Assembly (NCBI GenBank): GCA_023053685.1
Contig: JALIGW010000032.1
Span: 6,329,720-6,393,719 of the forward strand
DNA: 64,000 nucleotides
From: Diadophis punctatus similis
Taxonomy: Eukaryota; Chordata; Lepidosauria; Squamata; Dipsadidae
Direction: 5' to 3'
Position numbers and translations under genes: made by a program. This document shows, piece after piece, positions 50,924-62,559 of this stretch (position 1 is the first letter of the stretch; every line of letters starts with the position of its first letter). Under the pieces are notes generated by a model. The model was not told the origin of the DNA. It was given only the letters and a program-made list of their open reading frames with translations, and made no database searches.

Positions 50924-52723
50924 CTGCACCAGGGAGGGAGAGACCCAGATCATCGCACAAGAGCCTGGAAGGGGCGGCACCGGCGGAGCTGGCATCTGAA
51001 GGGCACCACGTGAGCCCTGCCCAGACAGCCTGCTCCTGCCCACAGAGAGGCGGGCAGGAAAAGCAGACGGGACCCTCGGAGCCTCTGCCGGCCATCGCCA
51101 CTTCCACCGCCGGCAGCAGGGGAAGCCTCTGAGCCAGAGAGAGACGCCAGCAGATTGCCTTACAAGAACCCTTCCTCGAGTGAGCGAGCGAGCGCTCAGC
51201 CCGGGAGTTCACGCAGGGACACGTTCCCAGCATGTGCCGGCAGAGACGGCAGAGGATGGAGCTGTTAGACGGAGACATCTTGCGATGGTAGCAGGCTATT
51301 TTTAAAGAACTCCCAAATGAGAGCCCGCCACCGCAGGGAAGGACTGCCCGAGGGCAACAGAGGCTGGGTGGGACTTGCAGCAGCTGGCCTCCCAAGGCCA
51401 GGGAGGGGCTGCTTGCCGAGGGCCAGCCAAGCTCTGACCATCTCCGGCCAGGCCAGCTGAGGCTGCTTAGGGTTGAGGCTCCCTTGGTGGGGCTGCAGAG
51501 ACCCCCAAACCACCTCTGGAGACAGTCAAGTCAAACACAGCTGCAACCCCCTCCCCAGCCCCAGGGTGCCACTGAATCTCCCCATCCTCTCTCATCGGGG
51601 CACCAAAGGTCAAAAAGCTCCCCCCCCCCTTGAATTCACCATTTTGCTGGATTTCAGAAATTTGGAGGGATAGGAAAACCTACACACACAAACACACACA
51701 GACCTGTCTGCCAGCCCACAGCACATCTTCCAATCCTGCTTTGCCCCTTTTGGACCCATTCATCCCCACCCTGGATAAAATGACGTGCCCCACTCTCGCC
51801 CTCCAGCTTGGACTGGGGATGATGGGTGCTGCAATCCAGCCCTCGGGGAGAGGCACAAAAGGCCAAGCCATTCTCTGTGGAGATCCCACTCCCACAAGCA
51901 CCCACAACGGCCCTCACCCGTGGCCCAGAGCCTCCCGGGGTCCCCAGCCGAGCCCAGACTCCGGCCCAGCCTGGGGGGGAGCGGGGTGCCTGCCACTCTC
52001 CATGCGCCACGGCTGCTCGGGGGAGGCGGGAGTGACGCCAGCAGCGCTGCTGACACAGAAAGCAAGAATTCCCAAAGTTAATTGATGAGATCAGGAGCCG
52101 GAAATAACCTCCCTGGCAGGTGGGCAGCAACAAAGGGTCCCAACACACACACACACGGGGGGGGGGGAGGGGGTAAGAGCCCAGGTCCGGAATGGGCAGC
52201 GGGCAGCTCCGAGAGGGCACCAACAAGGACGGGGGGGCACCTGACTGGCATCGCTGGGCGGCCGGGGAAAAGGCGACCCTCCCTCCGGCCCGAACCGCTC
52301 GGCCGGGAAGCCCCGACCCAGCCCCGCAGCGCCTCTCCCGCGGGTGTTTGCCTGAGCCTCGCGGGTCACCCGGCGCCCCCCGCCCCGGATGGGGATCGCC
52401 CACCACGCGCCGTCCGGACGACCCTCGACCCACCCGCCGGGAGGCCCCGGGACAGCAGGCGCCCCCCAGGCTCGCCCGCCCTCCGCCCGGACCGCTCGCC
52501 TGTCCCAGTGCCGGCCGGGGAGGCGCCGCTGTAAAGGGCCAGGCGGGCGCGGCGACCCCCCCTTCAGTCCATCGGAAGGGCAGCCCCCCCGTCCCCCCGT
52601 TTCCTCCAGCCGCGGGTGCCCCGCGAGGTCAACGGTCCGGTCCGGCCAGCCTCCGGGGCGAGGCGGGCTGGGAGCCTTCAGAGCCTCCGGGGCAGCGGGG
52701 CGAGTCGGGTGCCGGCGCCCTAC

Positions 52724-52761
52724 CTCTCCAGGCGGCTCCAGAAGAGCAGGACGGCGGGCAT
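52724..52761 (-). CDS. DNAJB5: DNAJB5 5' exon: possible 24-residue N-terminal extension
   Basis: The exon in the CpG island ends ...CTGGAGAG before donor gtaggg (52723 downwards). An ATG at 52761 in the context ccgccATGc opens a frame MPAVLLFWSRLER. When spliced to base 50923 it continues [11 protein letters not shown] and reaches the canonical MGKDYYK in frame: 38 plus 34 bases make exactly 24 codons without a stop. So either an extended isoform of 372 residues is made, or this is a 5' leader with an in-frame upstream start. The extension is hydrophobic then basic. Mammalian DNAJB5 has longer N-terminal isoforms from memory, but I cannot compare them here. Confidence 0.45.
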
Positions 52762-53356
52762 GGCGGAGCGGCGGCGAGCGGGGCAGGCGAGGAATGCCGA
52801 GAAGCGCGTCCGCCGCCCCCGCCGCAGCGCCAGAGCCGCCCCTCCCTCCCTCCCCCCCACGACGGCACCTGCCGAGGCGGAGGCGGCGCCGGACCAGCCC
52901 AGTCCAACCTCCCCCCTCTCCGCCGCCGCCACTGCCACTCACCGCCCGCGCCTGGCCTTCCTCCGCCGCCGCCACCGCCGCCACCCGCTCGGCCGAGCCG
53001 GGGCAACTAGCGGACCGGGAGCCCGCCCTCGCCTAGCAACGGCGCGCCCCGCACCGCCCCCAGCGCGCTATTGGCTTCGGGCGCCGCCCGTCTCAATCCA
53101 GGGCCCATTCCCTTTGGAGAAGAGGGGAAGGCCGAGCGGGCCACGCCCACCCCGCCCGCCTCCTGAGAAGGGCCGCGCTCCTCGGCCCCCATTGGCCTCG
53201 CCGCCGGCGGCCCCGCCCATTCTCCGCTGGCATTGGTTTCTAGGAGACGGGGGCGAGCCGCGCGGCCCTTCCCTCCCCGCCCCCGGCCCCGCGCGCGCCG
53301 CTCCCATTGGCTGCCGGCGCTCCGCTTTGACTTCCGAAGGAAAGCCCGCGGGAGCC

Positions 53357-53378
53357 TTCTGGAAGCCCCGTGACGTCA
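53357..53378. promoter_or_regulatory. Heat-shock-type element beside a full CRE
   Basis: TTCTGGAA (inverted nTTC/GAAn heat-shock units) is followed seven bases later by the palindromic CRE TGACGTCA. Both lie about 400 bases upstream of the probable DNAJB5 start. DNAJB5 is reported stress-responsive in mammals, which fits, but a two-unit heat-shock site is short; three units are usual for strong HSF1 binding. Confidence 0.5.
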
Positions 53379-54126
53379 CAAAGGCGGCCGAGGGGGGGGC
53401 CTCCTCCTCGGTGGGCGGGGCTTCGGACCACGTGGAAGGGACGCGCTCCTCCCCCGCCCGCTTCGCACGACGCGCCGATCCTGGCTTGTTTGATCCGGAT
53501 CGTTGCTTCCTCTGCTTTCACAAGCCGAGATCGCCCGAGTTCTCCGGCCAGTTCTTTCCAGCGATTCCTTCGGGGGGGGGGGGGGGCTTCTAAGCAAACC
53601 CCGGTGCCTTCAAGGAGCCCCGGCCAATGCCCGGGCTGGCCTTGCGCGACCCACCGAGACCCCGGAGGCGCCCGGGTATCGGCCAGGAGACTTGGGGTCA
53701 CTTGGCTGCCACTTTAGGGGTATCTGGTTGGCATCCATCCAAGTGAAATCCCACTGCTCCCCCCGCCTTTCGGGGCGCCTCCGAAGGCAGAGTTAGAAGA
53801 GCCCCCCAGTTTTATGGGCGGGCGGGGTGGCCTTTCGGAGGGCTCTGAAGGGGGGGGCTACCCCAGGAGGATTCTTGGGACTGGATCGGGCGCTGATGGC
53901 GTTTCATGCCCTTCATTGTGGGCTTCTTAACAGGGTCTTTCATTCATTCATTCATTCAACGGGGGGGGAGGGGAAGGGGCACCCAGAGCCCCGCATGCGA
54001 GATGGGCGCCTGGGTAGGAGTTCACAGGCCACGCCCACTTCATGGGACGGCTGGACATTGGTATCGTGCAGACACTAACCAGGCAAGAAACATTTACACA
54101 AGGGAGAGGGGGGGAAGCCCCTGGGG

Positions 54127-54465
54127 CCAGTCCTCCACTTAGGACCACACTTGAGCCCAAAATGTTCACTGCTTAGCAAGTGAGCTTTCCTCCATTTTAC
54201 GACCTTTCTTGCCTTGTTCAGTTGTTCTGGCTTCCCCCGTTGACTTTGCTTGGTGGAAGCCAGCTGGGGAGGTCACAAATGGGGATCAGGTGACTCCGGG
54301 ACAGTGCAACCGTCCTAAGTACATGCCAGTTGCCAAGCCTCTGAATTTTGATCCCATGGCCGCAGGGATGCTCCAACGGTCGTGTGAAGAACACTTTTTT
54401 CAGTGTGGTTGTAACTTCAAATGGTCACTAAACAAGTTGGTTGTAAGTAGAGGACTACATCTTAT
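54127..54465. mobile_element. pogo-like MITE, diverged
   Basis: Ends ccagtcctccacttaggacc and ggttgtaagtagaggactaca. Internal blocks are recognisable but several deletions are present. Confidence 0.6.
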
Positions 54466-55214
54466 TAATATGCTGCCCAACTCCCAGTGGTGCCAGGCCA
54501 TTTTTCTTGGATGCAGTAAGATGGCAATTCTTCTACAGGGAGAAAATGGAAGGTAGACTTACGACTGTTAGGTTAGCTTTGTAATTCAGTCTGTTGTGTG
54601 AACACAGCCAAAGCAGTGTTTACATTGATTCTACTTTCTGTGCATTTGGGATGTGGAGTTATAATAAAACTCTTTTCGGTGTGTCTTGAGTTTAAATAAA
54701 TGCTTGACATCAGCAGAAGAAAATGTCCTGTTTCACAGCTACCCAAAAGTGCGATGGCACTGATCCCTCTGGCATTACAAGGTGTGCCCTCCCTTTGTCA
54801 CTGGGCCAGCCGTGATCCGCCTCTCCTCCTCCTCCTCCTGCCTGCAGCCCCCCCCCCCTGGTGAAATCACTCCCCCCCTCCCTCTGCAGGTAGATTCTTG
54901 GCAGGGTTTTACAGGAAGAGTCGAGAGAATGTAAAGAGTTTCTCTCCACCTGAGTATTCTGTCCTCCTGCTGGGTGGCTGCCCTGCTCGCTTGGCCCAAA
55001 CTCCTTATCTGTGTCACGTCCTCCCAAATCAACAGGAAGAGATAATTGCAGCTCCAGCTGAGCATGGGATTCTGACGGCTCTCGCCACCCATTCCTGTCT
55101 CACGAGGTGCCAATTTGGTGCCCGAAGCCACTGCTTCACAGAGGAACTATTTCTGGAGGAAATGGGCACCTCTCCCACCCCAAGATCTTAAACCTCACAT
55201 GATGTAGAGCAGGT

Positions 55215-55435
55215 GGGGGGGTGGTCCAATTTTGGCAACTTTAACCTTGTGGACTTCAAGGAGAGACTGGACTGCCATCTGTCTCAAATGGTGTAGGAAC
55301 TCCTGCTTGAGCAGGGGGTTGGACTAGATGACCTACAAGGTCCCTTCCAACTCTAATAATAAATCTAAATCTAAACTCTCAGAATTCTCAGAGTTGAAGT
55401 CCAGACAAATTGCCGGGTTGAGAAACGCAGCTCTG
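55215..55435. mobile_element. Hairpin MITE split by a CR1 3' end
   Basis: The left half tggcaactttaaccttgtgg (to about 55257) and the right half tctcagagttgaagtccaga (from 55375) are the two arms of the ACTTCAACTC family. Between them lies a plus CR1 3' end (gagagactggactgccatct...aaggtcccttccaactctaa) with a short AATAAATCT tail. Confidence 0.65.
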
Positions 55436-55459
55436 GATGCTGAAACACATTGCTAGAAA

Positions 55460-55640
55460 TTGTTTTGCTTCTCATCCAAGAAGCCTCTTCAGTTCTAACT
55501 GGCTGGTGGGGAATGGAAGGATTTAAAAACCTTTCCTTTCCTTTCCCACCAGTCGGTCAGAATGGAAAAAGCTTCAGTTTTCAAAGGAAAAAGCCAAGAA
55601 AGTCCGGTTGCCTTTTAGAAAAAGCATCTTTGGGACATCC
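55460..55640. mobile_element. Palindromic pair of Penelope-like ends
   Basis: tgcttctcatccaagaagcc...ccaccagtcggtcagaatgg...gttttcaaaggaaaaagcca is an imperfect inverted pair of the terminal sequence, diverged from the other copies. Confidence 0.55.
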
Positions 55641-55671
55641 GTGGCCTGGATGATGGACGATCTCCCTAGAT

Positions 55672-55987
55672 CAGTGGTTCCCAACCTGGGGGTCACGACC
55701 CCTTTGGGGGTCGAATGACCATTTCCCAGGGGTCGCCCCGGCATCCTCAGCTTCCCCCCCCCCCCACTGCCACAAGCCTGGCCATATCACGCCCCACAAC
55801 CCCCGCTCCCGTGCCCCCACCGCAACCCACCCCGCCGCCGCCATTTGGGTTCTTTTACCCTCTGCGCATGCACAGAATGCTTTGCGCATGCGCAGAGGGT
55901 AAAAGAACCCAAATGGCGGCGGGGTGGGTCGTGGTGGGGGCACGGGAGCGGGGTGGGGCGCGGCATTAGGAAGGTTGGGAACCGCTG
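55672..55987. mobile_element. 316-bp SPIN-like hAT MITE with perfect 8-bp TSD
   Basis: Ends CAGTGGTTCCCAACCT and AGGTTGGGAACCGCTG. The flanks CCCTAGAT at 55664-55671 and 55988-55995 are identical. It contains the same small palindrome (tttgggttcttttaccctct and inverse) and the same subterminal text as the 1.09-kb element, in opposite orientation. Confidence 0.9.
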
Positions 55988-56038
55988 CCCTAGATTCTAG
56001 AAGATGACAAGGAAGGTGGGGCCAGAATCTACCTGAAT

Positions 56039-56240
56039 CTACAGGCGGTCCTCGACTTATGACCATAATTGAGCTCAAAGTATCTGTTGTTCGGTGGGAC
56101 ATTTGCTAAGTGAGTTTTGCCCCATTTTACGACCTTTCTTGCCACAGTTGTTAAGTGAATCACCGCGGTTAATAACTTAGTAATCCAGTTGTTAAGTGAA
56201 TCTGGCTTCCCCATATTGACTTTGCTTGTCAGAAGGATTC
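56039..56240. mobile_element. pogo-like MITE, right half missing
   Basis: Starts TA|CAGGCGGTCCTCGACTTATG, continues to gactttgcttgtcagaagga, and then ends abruptly in unrelated sequence. Confidence 0.65.
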
Positions 56241-56989
56241 CAAAAGAGAAACCCATTGCATTAGGAGGAAGGAAAAGTTGTAAAGAGGAAAATAGAGATT
56301 TAAAGTATATAACCACCATCGTGCAATGCGGAAGACCAGAAACCAGAAACTACAAGCAGGAATGGGGGGGGGGGGAGGATGGTCATAATTTTTAAGAGAA
56401 TGCCGAAAAAAGTAAGGCTGCAGGTGTTGACGGTGTAATGCAAAAATCTTAATATATGGATGTGGTTTGCCCAAGGAGCACTTGTGCAACTTGTTTAACA
56501 TGGGTATCTGGGCATACCTGGAAAAAGGCCAGTATCGCTCCCCTAATCGGAGGGAAAGGCGACAACAACCAAGGACGAGTTTGCTGAAACAGGGTGGATG
56601 GGCTGCTTGTCAGGCCTGAGGATGGCACAGAATTGGGCCATCCCTACAACGCCCAGCAGGGCAGGAGAGTCTCGGCAGGCTGGAAAATCGAGCCGAGAGG
56701 AGAAAGGATGTTTCCTAAGAAAAAAGGTGGCGTTTGGGGATGAAAAGGAAGACGCATGTACAAGACGGGATAGAGCTGAAAATTAAAGTATCAAAAAGCT
56801 AAGTATAATATTTACTAAACAGCTTTGTACGCTGCCCAGTTTTCCATCTCCCATCTACAGGAGAAACAGAATGGAATGGGATTTATTTGTAGGAAATAAA
56901 TTATTTGCCTACTTTGGTATAAAAAACAAAGAGATAGAATTTTAATATGCCAATAGGAGAGAATATTTGTAGCTCAGGATTGAAATAAG

Positions 56990-57348
56990 GGGTCCTTGTG
57001 CTCTCTGAGTTTGGTTGTTTTCTTGCAGACGTTTCATGACCCAACTAGGTAACATCATCCGTGCTGGAAGGGAGGGGGGTTCGCTCTGTGTTTATATGCA
57101 AGTACTGGTGGAAGCATTCTTGGTTGCCAAAGAATCCAACAGTAAATAGCCTAATCAAGGAATCAATCAATTCTAATCTAATCAAGAAGGAAACCACACC
57201 ACCATCAGCCGTGGCAGGGCAGCGTGGTCTATATAAAGAAGGTGCAACCCCACCCACCCCCTTCCCTTCTAGCACTGATGATGTTACCTATTTCGGTCAT
57301 GAAACATCTCCCCAAAAAAGCAACCAAGTTCAGGAAGCATCAAGGACT
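56990..57348. mobile_element. Element with 70-bp inverted ends
   Basis: The left arm (56996-57066: gtttcatgacccaactaggt, aacatcatccgtgctgg) and the right arm (57269-57348: gcactgatgatgttacctat, ggtcatgaaacatct) are inverted repeats. Between them is tctatataaagaaggtgcaa. The arrangement resembles the inverted ends of Penelope-like elements but the sequence family differs; not assigned. Confidence 0.5.
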
Positions 57349-57375
57349 TCACAATTTTAAAATGGGTAAATGCTT

Positions 57376-57440
57376 TTGTTAGTTGCGAAGTCGTGTTTGA
57401 CCCATCGCGACCCCATGGGCAACGTTCCTCCTGGCAAATG
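57376..57440. repeat. BovB LINE-like fragment
   Basis: gttagttgcgaagtcgtgtt and tgacccatcgcgaccccatg match the well-known BovB/ART2 block of ruminants and squamates (GTCGTGTCCGAC...GCGACCCCATGG) from memory. The fragment is short and the orientation is not determined. Confidence 0.55.
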
Positions 57441-58283
57441 TAAATGCTAGTAGAAAGATAATATGTGCTCCGTGGCAAGGAATGATGGTGGAAAAAGATA
57501 TTTCTAAGAATGTGCATATTTGTGTGTGTGTTGAGTGACAAGAAGAGTCTAGAATTAGTGAGGGATGCATGAATGTGGATCGAGCAGAGCACCGAAATGG
57601 GGGGGGGAACACCTTGTGGGTACTTTGGCCCCATCAAGATAATGGCAGCCCATTTCATTTTACGGTTTTTACATCGTTCTTCCATCAAAAAGAAAAGGGG
57701 AGAGAATGAGGGCCCAGAGGAAGCATTGAGGGGAAGGCCGCTGTGGCTGGCTGGAGGCCACGGAGTCCGAGAAAGGGAAAGGGGTTGAGCTACTTGGGAG
57801 GGAAAGGCAGCGCCCCAACCTCTCTGGGGACCTTGAGGGAACAAGCAGGTTTTGCAAAGGCCCAGGGAAGGATTTCCAGGGCTAAATTGGCGTAAATTAG
57901 CTTTAGTTATGTTTCTCATGATTGTATCTTAAGTAAAATGTAATTAAGGTAATGGGTATAATTAATATAACTGATGGGGATATTCTGCATTTTCAAAATA
58001 ATTCCCTTCTGCCAAATGAAAAATTTGATGGCAGGTTTTGGAAGCCGCCTGGGCACCGGCCACAGTAGGCAGGGCCTCCGCCTGCAACCAAAGAGACGTC
58101 TGTTCCCCACCCACCCCCCTCACCCCCCCCCCCGGGGCAAAGTCTTCTCAGGGTGCCAAGAACCGCCTGGCGGGGCAGGACAGGGTTCACACCAGGCATT
58201 TCCCACGTCTGAGCAGATCTGGGTCCAGATGACCTCTGGGAAGCCCCTCCCTTTCACAGACAACAGCAGCCTCCTCCAACTAC

Positions 58284-58652
58284 AGGTGGCCCTCGACTTA
58301 CAACGGTTCATCTGAAGTTAAAGGACACTGAAAAAAATGACTTATGACCATTGCAGCATCCCCATGGTCACGTGATCAGAATTCAGACATCTGGCAAATG
58401 GGCTCATATTTATGACGGTTGCCATGTCCTGGGATCACGTGATCCCCTTTTGTGACCTTCTGACAAGCAAAGTCCATGGGGAAGCCAGATTCACTTGACA
58501 ACCAGGTTACTAACTGAACAACCACAGGGATTCACTTAACAACTGTGCCAAGAAAATTTGTAAAATGGGGCAAAACTCACTTAACAACTGTCTCGCTTAA
58601 CCACAGAAACCTTGGGCTCAATGGTGATAGTAAGCTGAGGGCTGCCTGTACA
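58284..58652. mobile_element. pogo-like MITE flanked by TA
   Basis: Ends cTA|CAGGTGGCCCTCGACT and GAGGGCTGCCTG|TAca. Full length. A second clear TA-flanked copy. Confidence 0.75.
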
Positions 58653-58937
58653 GTGGAATATCACATGGCCCTCTGGATCCCCTGCCTCTGCTGCAGCCAT
58701 GGGAGTTGTAGTCCGTCCCAGATGGAGGGCGGAGGGCTCCCTTGGAGGAGGAGAGCCAGCTCAGCCGAGAGGCTTCCGGGCAGCCCCTCCCCATTCCCTC
58801 GTCTCTTTGGCAGCCCCCACAACCTGTGACTGAGAAGGAAGAGGTTTGTGTGTTGTGTCTGGAGAGATGCTCAGAGTTCCAGCTCAAAGGGCGCATATGA
58901 AATGTTCCTCCACAAAGCAGATGAAGAATGCAGAACG

Positions 58938-59236
58938 GCTGCAGGAATTGGGTATGTCTGGTCTAGTGAAAAGAAGAACTGGGAGCGACATGATAGCATC
59001 TTCCAAAGCACCTGAAGGCAGGAGAAGAAGCAACTAATCAAGGAGAGAAGCAACCTGGAATTAAGGAGGAATTTCCTGACAGTGAGAACAGAAGCTGCCT
59101 CCAGAAGTTGTGGGTGCTCCATCACTGGAGGTTTTCAAGATTGGACAACCATTTGTTTGAAATGTATAGAGTCTCCTGCTTGAGCAGGGGGTTGACTAGA
59201 AGACCTCCAAGGTCCCTTCCAACTCTGTGATTCTGT
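58938..59236 (+). repeat. CR1 LINE fragment
   Basis: ggctgcaggaattgggtatg to aaggtcccttccaactctgt, with an internal deletion after gacatgatagca. Confidence 0.75.
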
Positions 59237-59506
59237 TCCATTTACAGATCACCAGAGGATCTCCAGTGGAAACAGAGTTACAACCATAGGAATCGAACTA
59301 TTACCCACAGCAGTCAATCACCAAATTTACACTCAGAAAATAAGTATAAAGTACACACAAAGATCTTAATTAGTACAGATGCACAAAAATCCAAGTGTGC
59401 TATCAGGTTCCTTGTTAAATATTTCTCTATGTCTGAACAGGGTTTCTTGGCAACTTTAAAACATGTGGAGCTCAATTCCCAGAATTCCCTAGCCAGGATG
59501 GTCTAT

Positions 59507-59713
59507 TACAGGTAGTCCTCAACTTATGACCATGATGGGGACCAGGGTTTCTGTCACTAAGTAATGCGGTTGTTATTGTTAAGTGAGCTGCCTGTTTTTG
59601 CCATGGTTATGCAAATCCGGCTTCCCCCAATGCTTGTTGGAAGCCATCTGGGAAGGTCACAGATGACAATCAGATGACCGTGGAACGCTGCAACCATCAT
59701 TAATGCATGCCGG

Positions 59714-59715
<2 letters not shown>
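59507..59715. mobile_element. pogo-like MITE cut by a (GA)n array
   Basis: Starts TA|CAGGTAGTCCTCAACTTATG; the copy stops at gcatgccggttgcaga, where the GA array begins. The right half is absent. Confidence 0.65.
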
Positions 59716-59862
<147 letters not shown>

Positions 59863-60479
59863 GAAGGAGGGAGACTATCAGGCAGGCGCCATCAGCTTTT
59901 ACGGGATGCCTCTCTTGGATGGAAAGGAAAGTGAAGAAGCTGCCAACTCTCTCTTAAAGAGGACAACCAAGGTGACCCCCCCACCCCCAATCCCAGTGGC
60001 CACCCTGCGTGCCGAAAGCAACGGGAGCCACCTTGACCCAGGACTCGGCTTCTCTGCCTGGCACTGCAAGGGCCGACATCCAAATGACCCTCCCCCCTCC
60101 CTGTTCTTTGCTGTATTTGTTCCCTTCAGCAGCACAAGAGCCCTCCAGAAGCCAGGCAGCCAGGCAGGTTTCTCTGAAAAGCCCCACAGTTTGCCCTCCT
60201 CCTCCTCACTGAAAGACTCCCCCATGGAGTGTCCTGGGGGGGGCTCTGCCCCATACCCACCCCTTTCCCTGGGGAAGCCTTTCAAGGCAGGCATTCGCCC
60301 ACAGATGCCGCTGGTAGGCCTGGCCGAAAGTGTGAGCACTAAAGGCTTCTGTGGCGATGCCTCCCCACCCCACCCACAGGAACAGCCCCCTCCCCCCAGC
60401 TCTGGAGAGCTCCCTCCCTCCCAGCGTCCAGGAAGGGGCTGAAAGAGGGCGGTTCAGAAGCCCTTTCCAGGCCTTCTGG

Positions 60480-62270
60480 GTCCATAATAGCGTATTTAGG
60501 GCTGCATCGTCACTTCAGGGCTTTTCACCTTGTGAATCATCAGGAGTCTGTTGGGAACAAAGTGGGATTAATAATTAAATTCAAAAGGAAGGAGCGGAAG
60601 GAGTCAACACTGCAAGGCAGAGACCCAGGATGAGCACCAGGGACCAAAGGAGACCATTTCGTGGGGAAAAACAAGGGTGCAAAAACTACGGTAATCCCAC
60701 AACAAGCAGAAGATAGAAAGACCAGGGGGAGACATGATAGCAGTCTTCCCGTATCTGAGGGGCTGCCACAAAGAAGAGGGAGTCAAGCTATTCTCCAAAG
60801 CAGCAGGAGGCAGGACAAGAAGCAATGGATGGAAACTAATCAACCTGGAATTAAGGAGAAAATGTCCTGGCAGTGAGAACAATCAACCAGTGGAACAGCT
60901 TGCCTCTAGAAGTTGCGGATGCTCCATCACTGGAGGGGGGGGGGAGTTTAAGAAGAGATTGGACAACCGTTTGTCTAGAATGGTATAGGGTTTCCTGCTA
61001 GAGCAAGGGGTTGGACTAGAAGGCCTCCAAGGTCCCTTCCAACTCTGTTGTTCTGTTAGTTAAAAATACTAAGGGACATCCCATGGACCAAAATCCGCAG
61101 AAGAAAGGGAGCGCAGGAGGGCTGGGAACATAAAAACAAGAATATATTGGAAATGCGATGACACACCACCCCAGTGAGAAACCAAATGGGGGAGGGGCAC
61201 TTAGGCAGCCCCTGCAGAACCTTGGACTGGTCAAAAGGAAGAAGCAGAGGGAAGGTGAGGCGGAGAAACTCTCACGGAGACCTACCAGAGGAGTAGCCGA
61301 TGGCTGAAACCTGCAAGAGAAACCTTAACCAGCCAAGGGGTCTTTGGGGCTGGAGAAGGAAGGGGTGGGGGTCCTGCTTGGAGAGGAGTGCAAGATGGCA
61401 GAGGTGGCAAGGGAAGCCAAAGCCTTTTTGCCAAAAGGAAACCGTTCAAACAGCTGCAAGCAGAGCAACCAAGAGAAGAGAAGGTGGGGAGTGGGCACAG
61501 GTGTGAGCCTTGGAAAGCCCCTCCTGTCTGTTTTCTCTGGTGAGAAATTCAGGAGGACGGGCAAAGTGCCAGAGGAGTGGAGCAGGGCCAACACCAACAA
61601 TCCTGTCAACGGGCAAGAGAGAGCCAGGGTAACCTCAGGCTGACCAGCTCGACATCAACGCTGGTGAACTCTACTCTGCAGGAGACTAATCAGCGGTTGA
61701 CTTGTGCACATTGTGAAAAGAAAGACCGCCTGGCAGGAATTCCTAGGCATGCATCAACCAGGCCGACCCAACCTTCCTTTTCTGACAGAGTGACCGGTTT
61801 CATTGATCGGGAGAGCGAGTGAACAAAGCCAGCCTCATCTTCAGTGAAGCACTGACCGCGTCTCTTAGAAGATTCCCGTAGAGAAGGTGGCAGAAGCCAG
61901 GTCGGTCTGCCCTGCCAGCAGACGGAGACGGAGCTGGTGAACAATCGCACCCCGTGACTGCCCATCCATGGCTCTGCATGCAGATGGAAGGAAGCCTGGC
62001 AGGGCTGTGCCCGAGGCTCTGCGCCACGCAGCATGTTTGTGTGCAAATTTTCTCCAAGAGAAAATGCTGCCATCCGATTTTCAGCTGACAGATCTGCAGA
62101 TCTCCAGAGACTGGGGCAAAGCAAACTCTAAAAGGGGAATATCAAAACTCAAGAGGAAGCTGGCAGGCAGGATCATTGGGCAGAATGAACAGGCAAGATG
62201 AACGGAATGAAATGGAATGGGGAGGAGAAGAGGAAAAAGAAAGAGGAGAGAAGGCAGAATGGATGTGCTG
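60480..62270. other. Intergenic; apart from the CR1 at 60715 nothing recognised
   Basis: Several open frames exist but none shows domain-like composition or splice-consistent phase. 61060-62270 carries no repeat that I can name. Confidence 0.3.
60715..61056 (+). repeat. CR1 LINE fragment
   Basis: From agaccagggggagacatgat to aaggtcccttccaactctgt, with small deletions and a G-run insertion near 60945. Confidence 0.78.
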
Positions 62271-62274
62271 CCTG

Positions 62275-62338
62275 GGGAATTCTGGGAGTTCAAGTCCATA
62301 AGTCTTAAAGTTGCCCAGTTTGGAGAGCCCTGCCTTGT
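62275..62338. mobile_element. Half of an ACTTCAACTC-family hairpin MITE
   Basis: gaattctgggagttcaagtc to gcccagtttggagagccctg is the right arm; the left arm is missing. Confidence 0.55.
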
Positions 62339-62559
62339 GCCAAAGCTCATCCCAAGCATGGCCAGGCTAGGCTGATCCCAGGGTAGGGCCTGAAGGGCCC
62401 GAGGGCTCCTGCTCCTGGGCAGGCCTTGGGCACCTCTGCAGACGAGCAAAGCGCCCAAATGGCTGGGTGGAGAGGTACAGTCAGGCGAGGGAATGAGGGG
62501 GGGGCTCCGGGGGTTCCCAAACTCCAGAGAAAGGACAGCCCGAGACCGGCCGTGCTGCC

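Larger units (their letters stand above)
52120..53480 (-). promoter_or_regulatory. DNAJB5: CpG island and promoter of DNAJB5
   Basis: A 1.3-kb block of very high G+C with dense CpG covers the first exon. Upstream of it (on the minus strand) are four ATTGG/CCAAT boxes near 53070, 53192, 53233 and 53306, GC boxes, a perfect cAMP response element TGACGTCA at 53371-53378, a heat-shock-type TTCTGGAA at 53357-53364, and a palindromic E-box CCACGTGG at 53428-53435. The start of transcription is probably near 52950-53000, inferred from the exon position. The same island could drive a divergent transcript. Confidence 0.75.

Noticed and set aside
52091..52984. 297-codon open frame in the CpG island on the minus strand
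   Set aside because: High G+C removes stop codons by chance; Pro/Arg/Gly-rich, and the splice donor at 52723 cuts through it.
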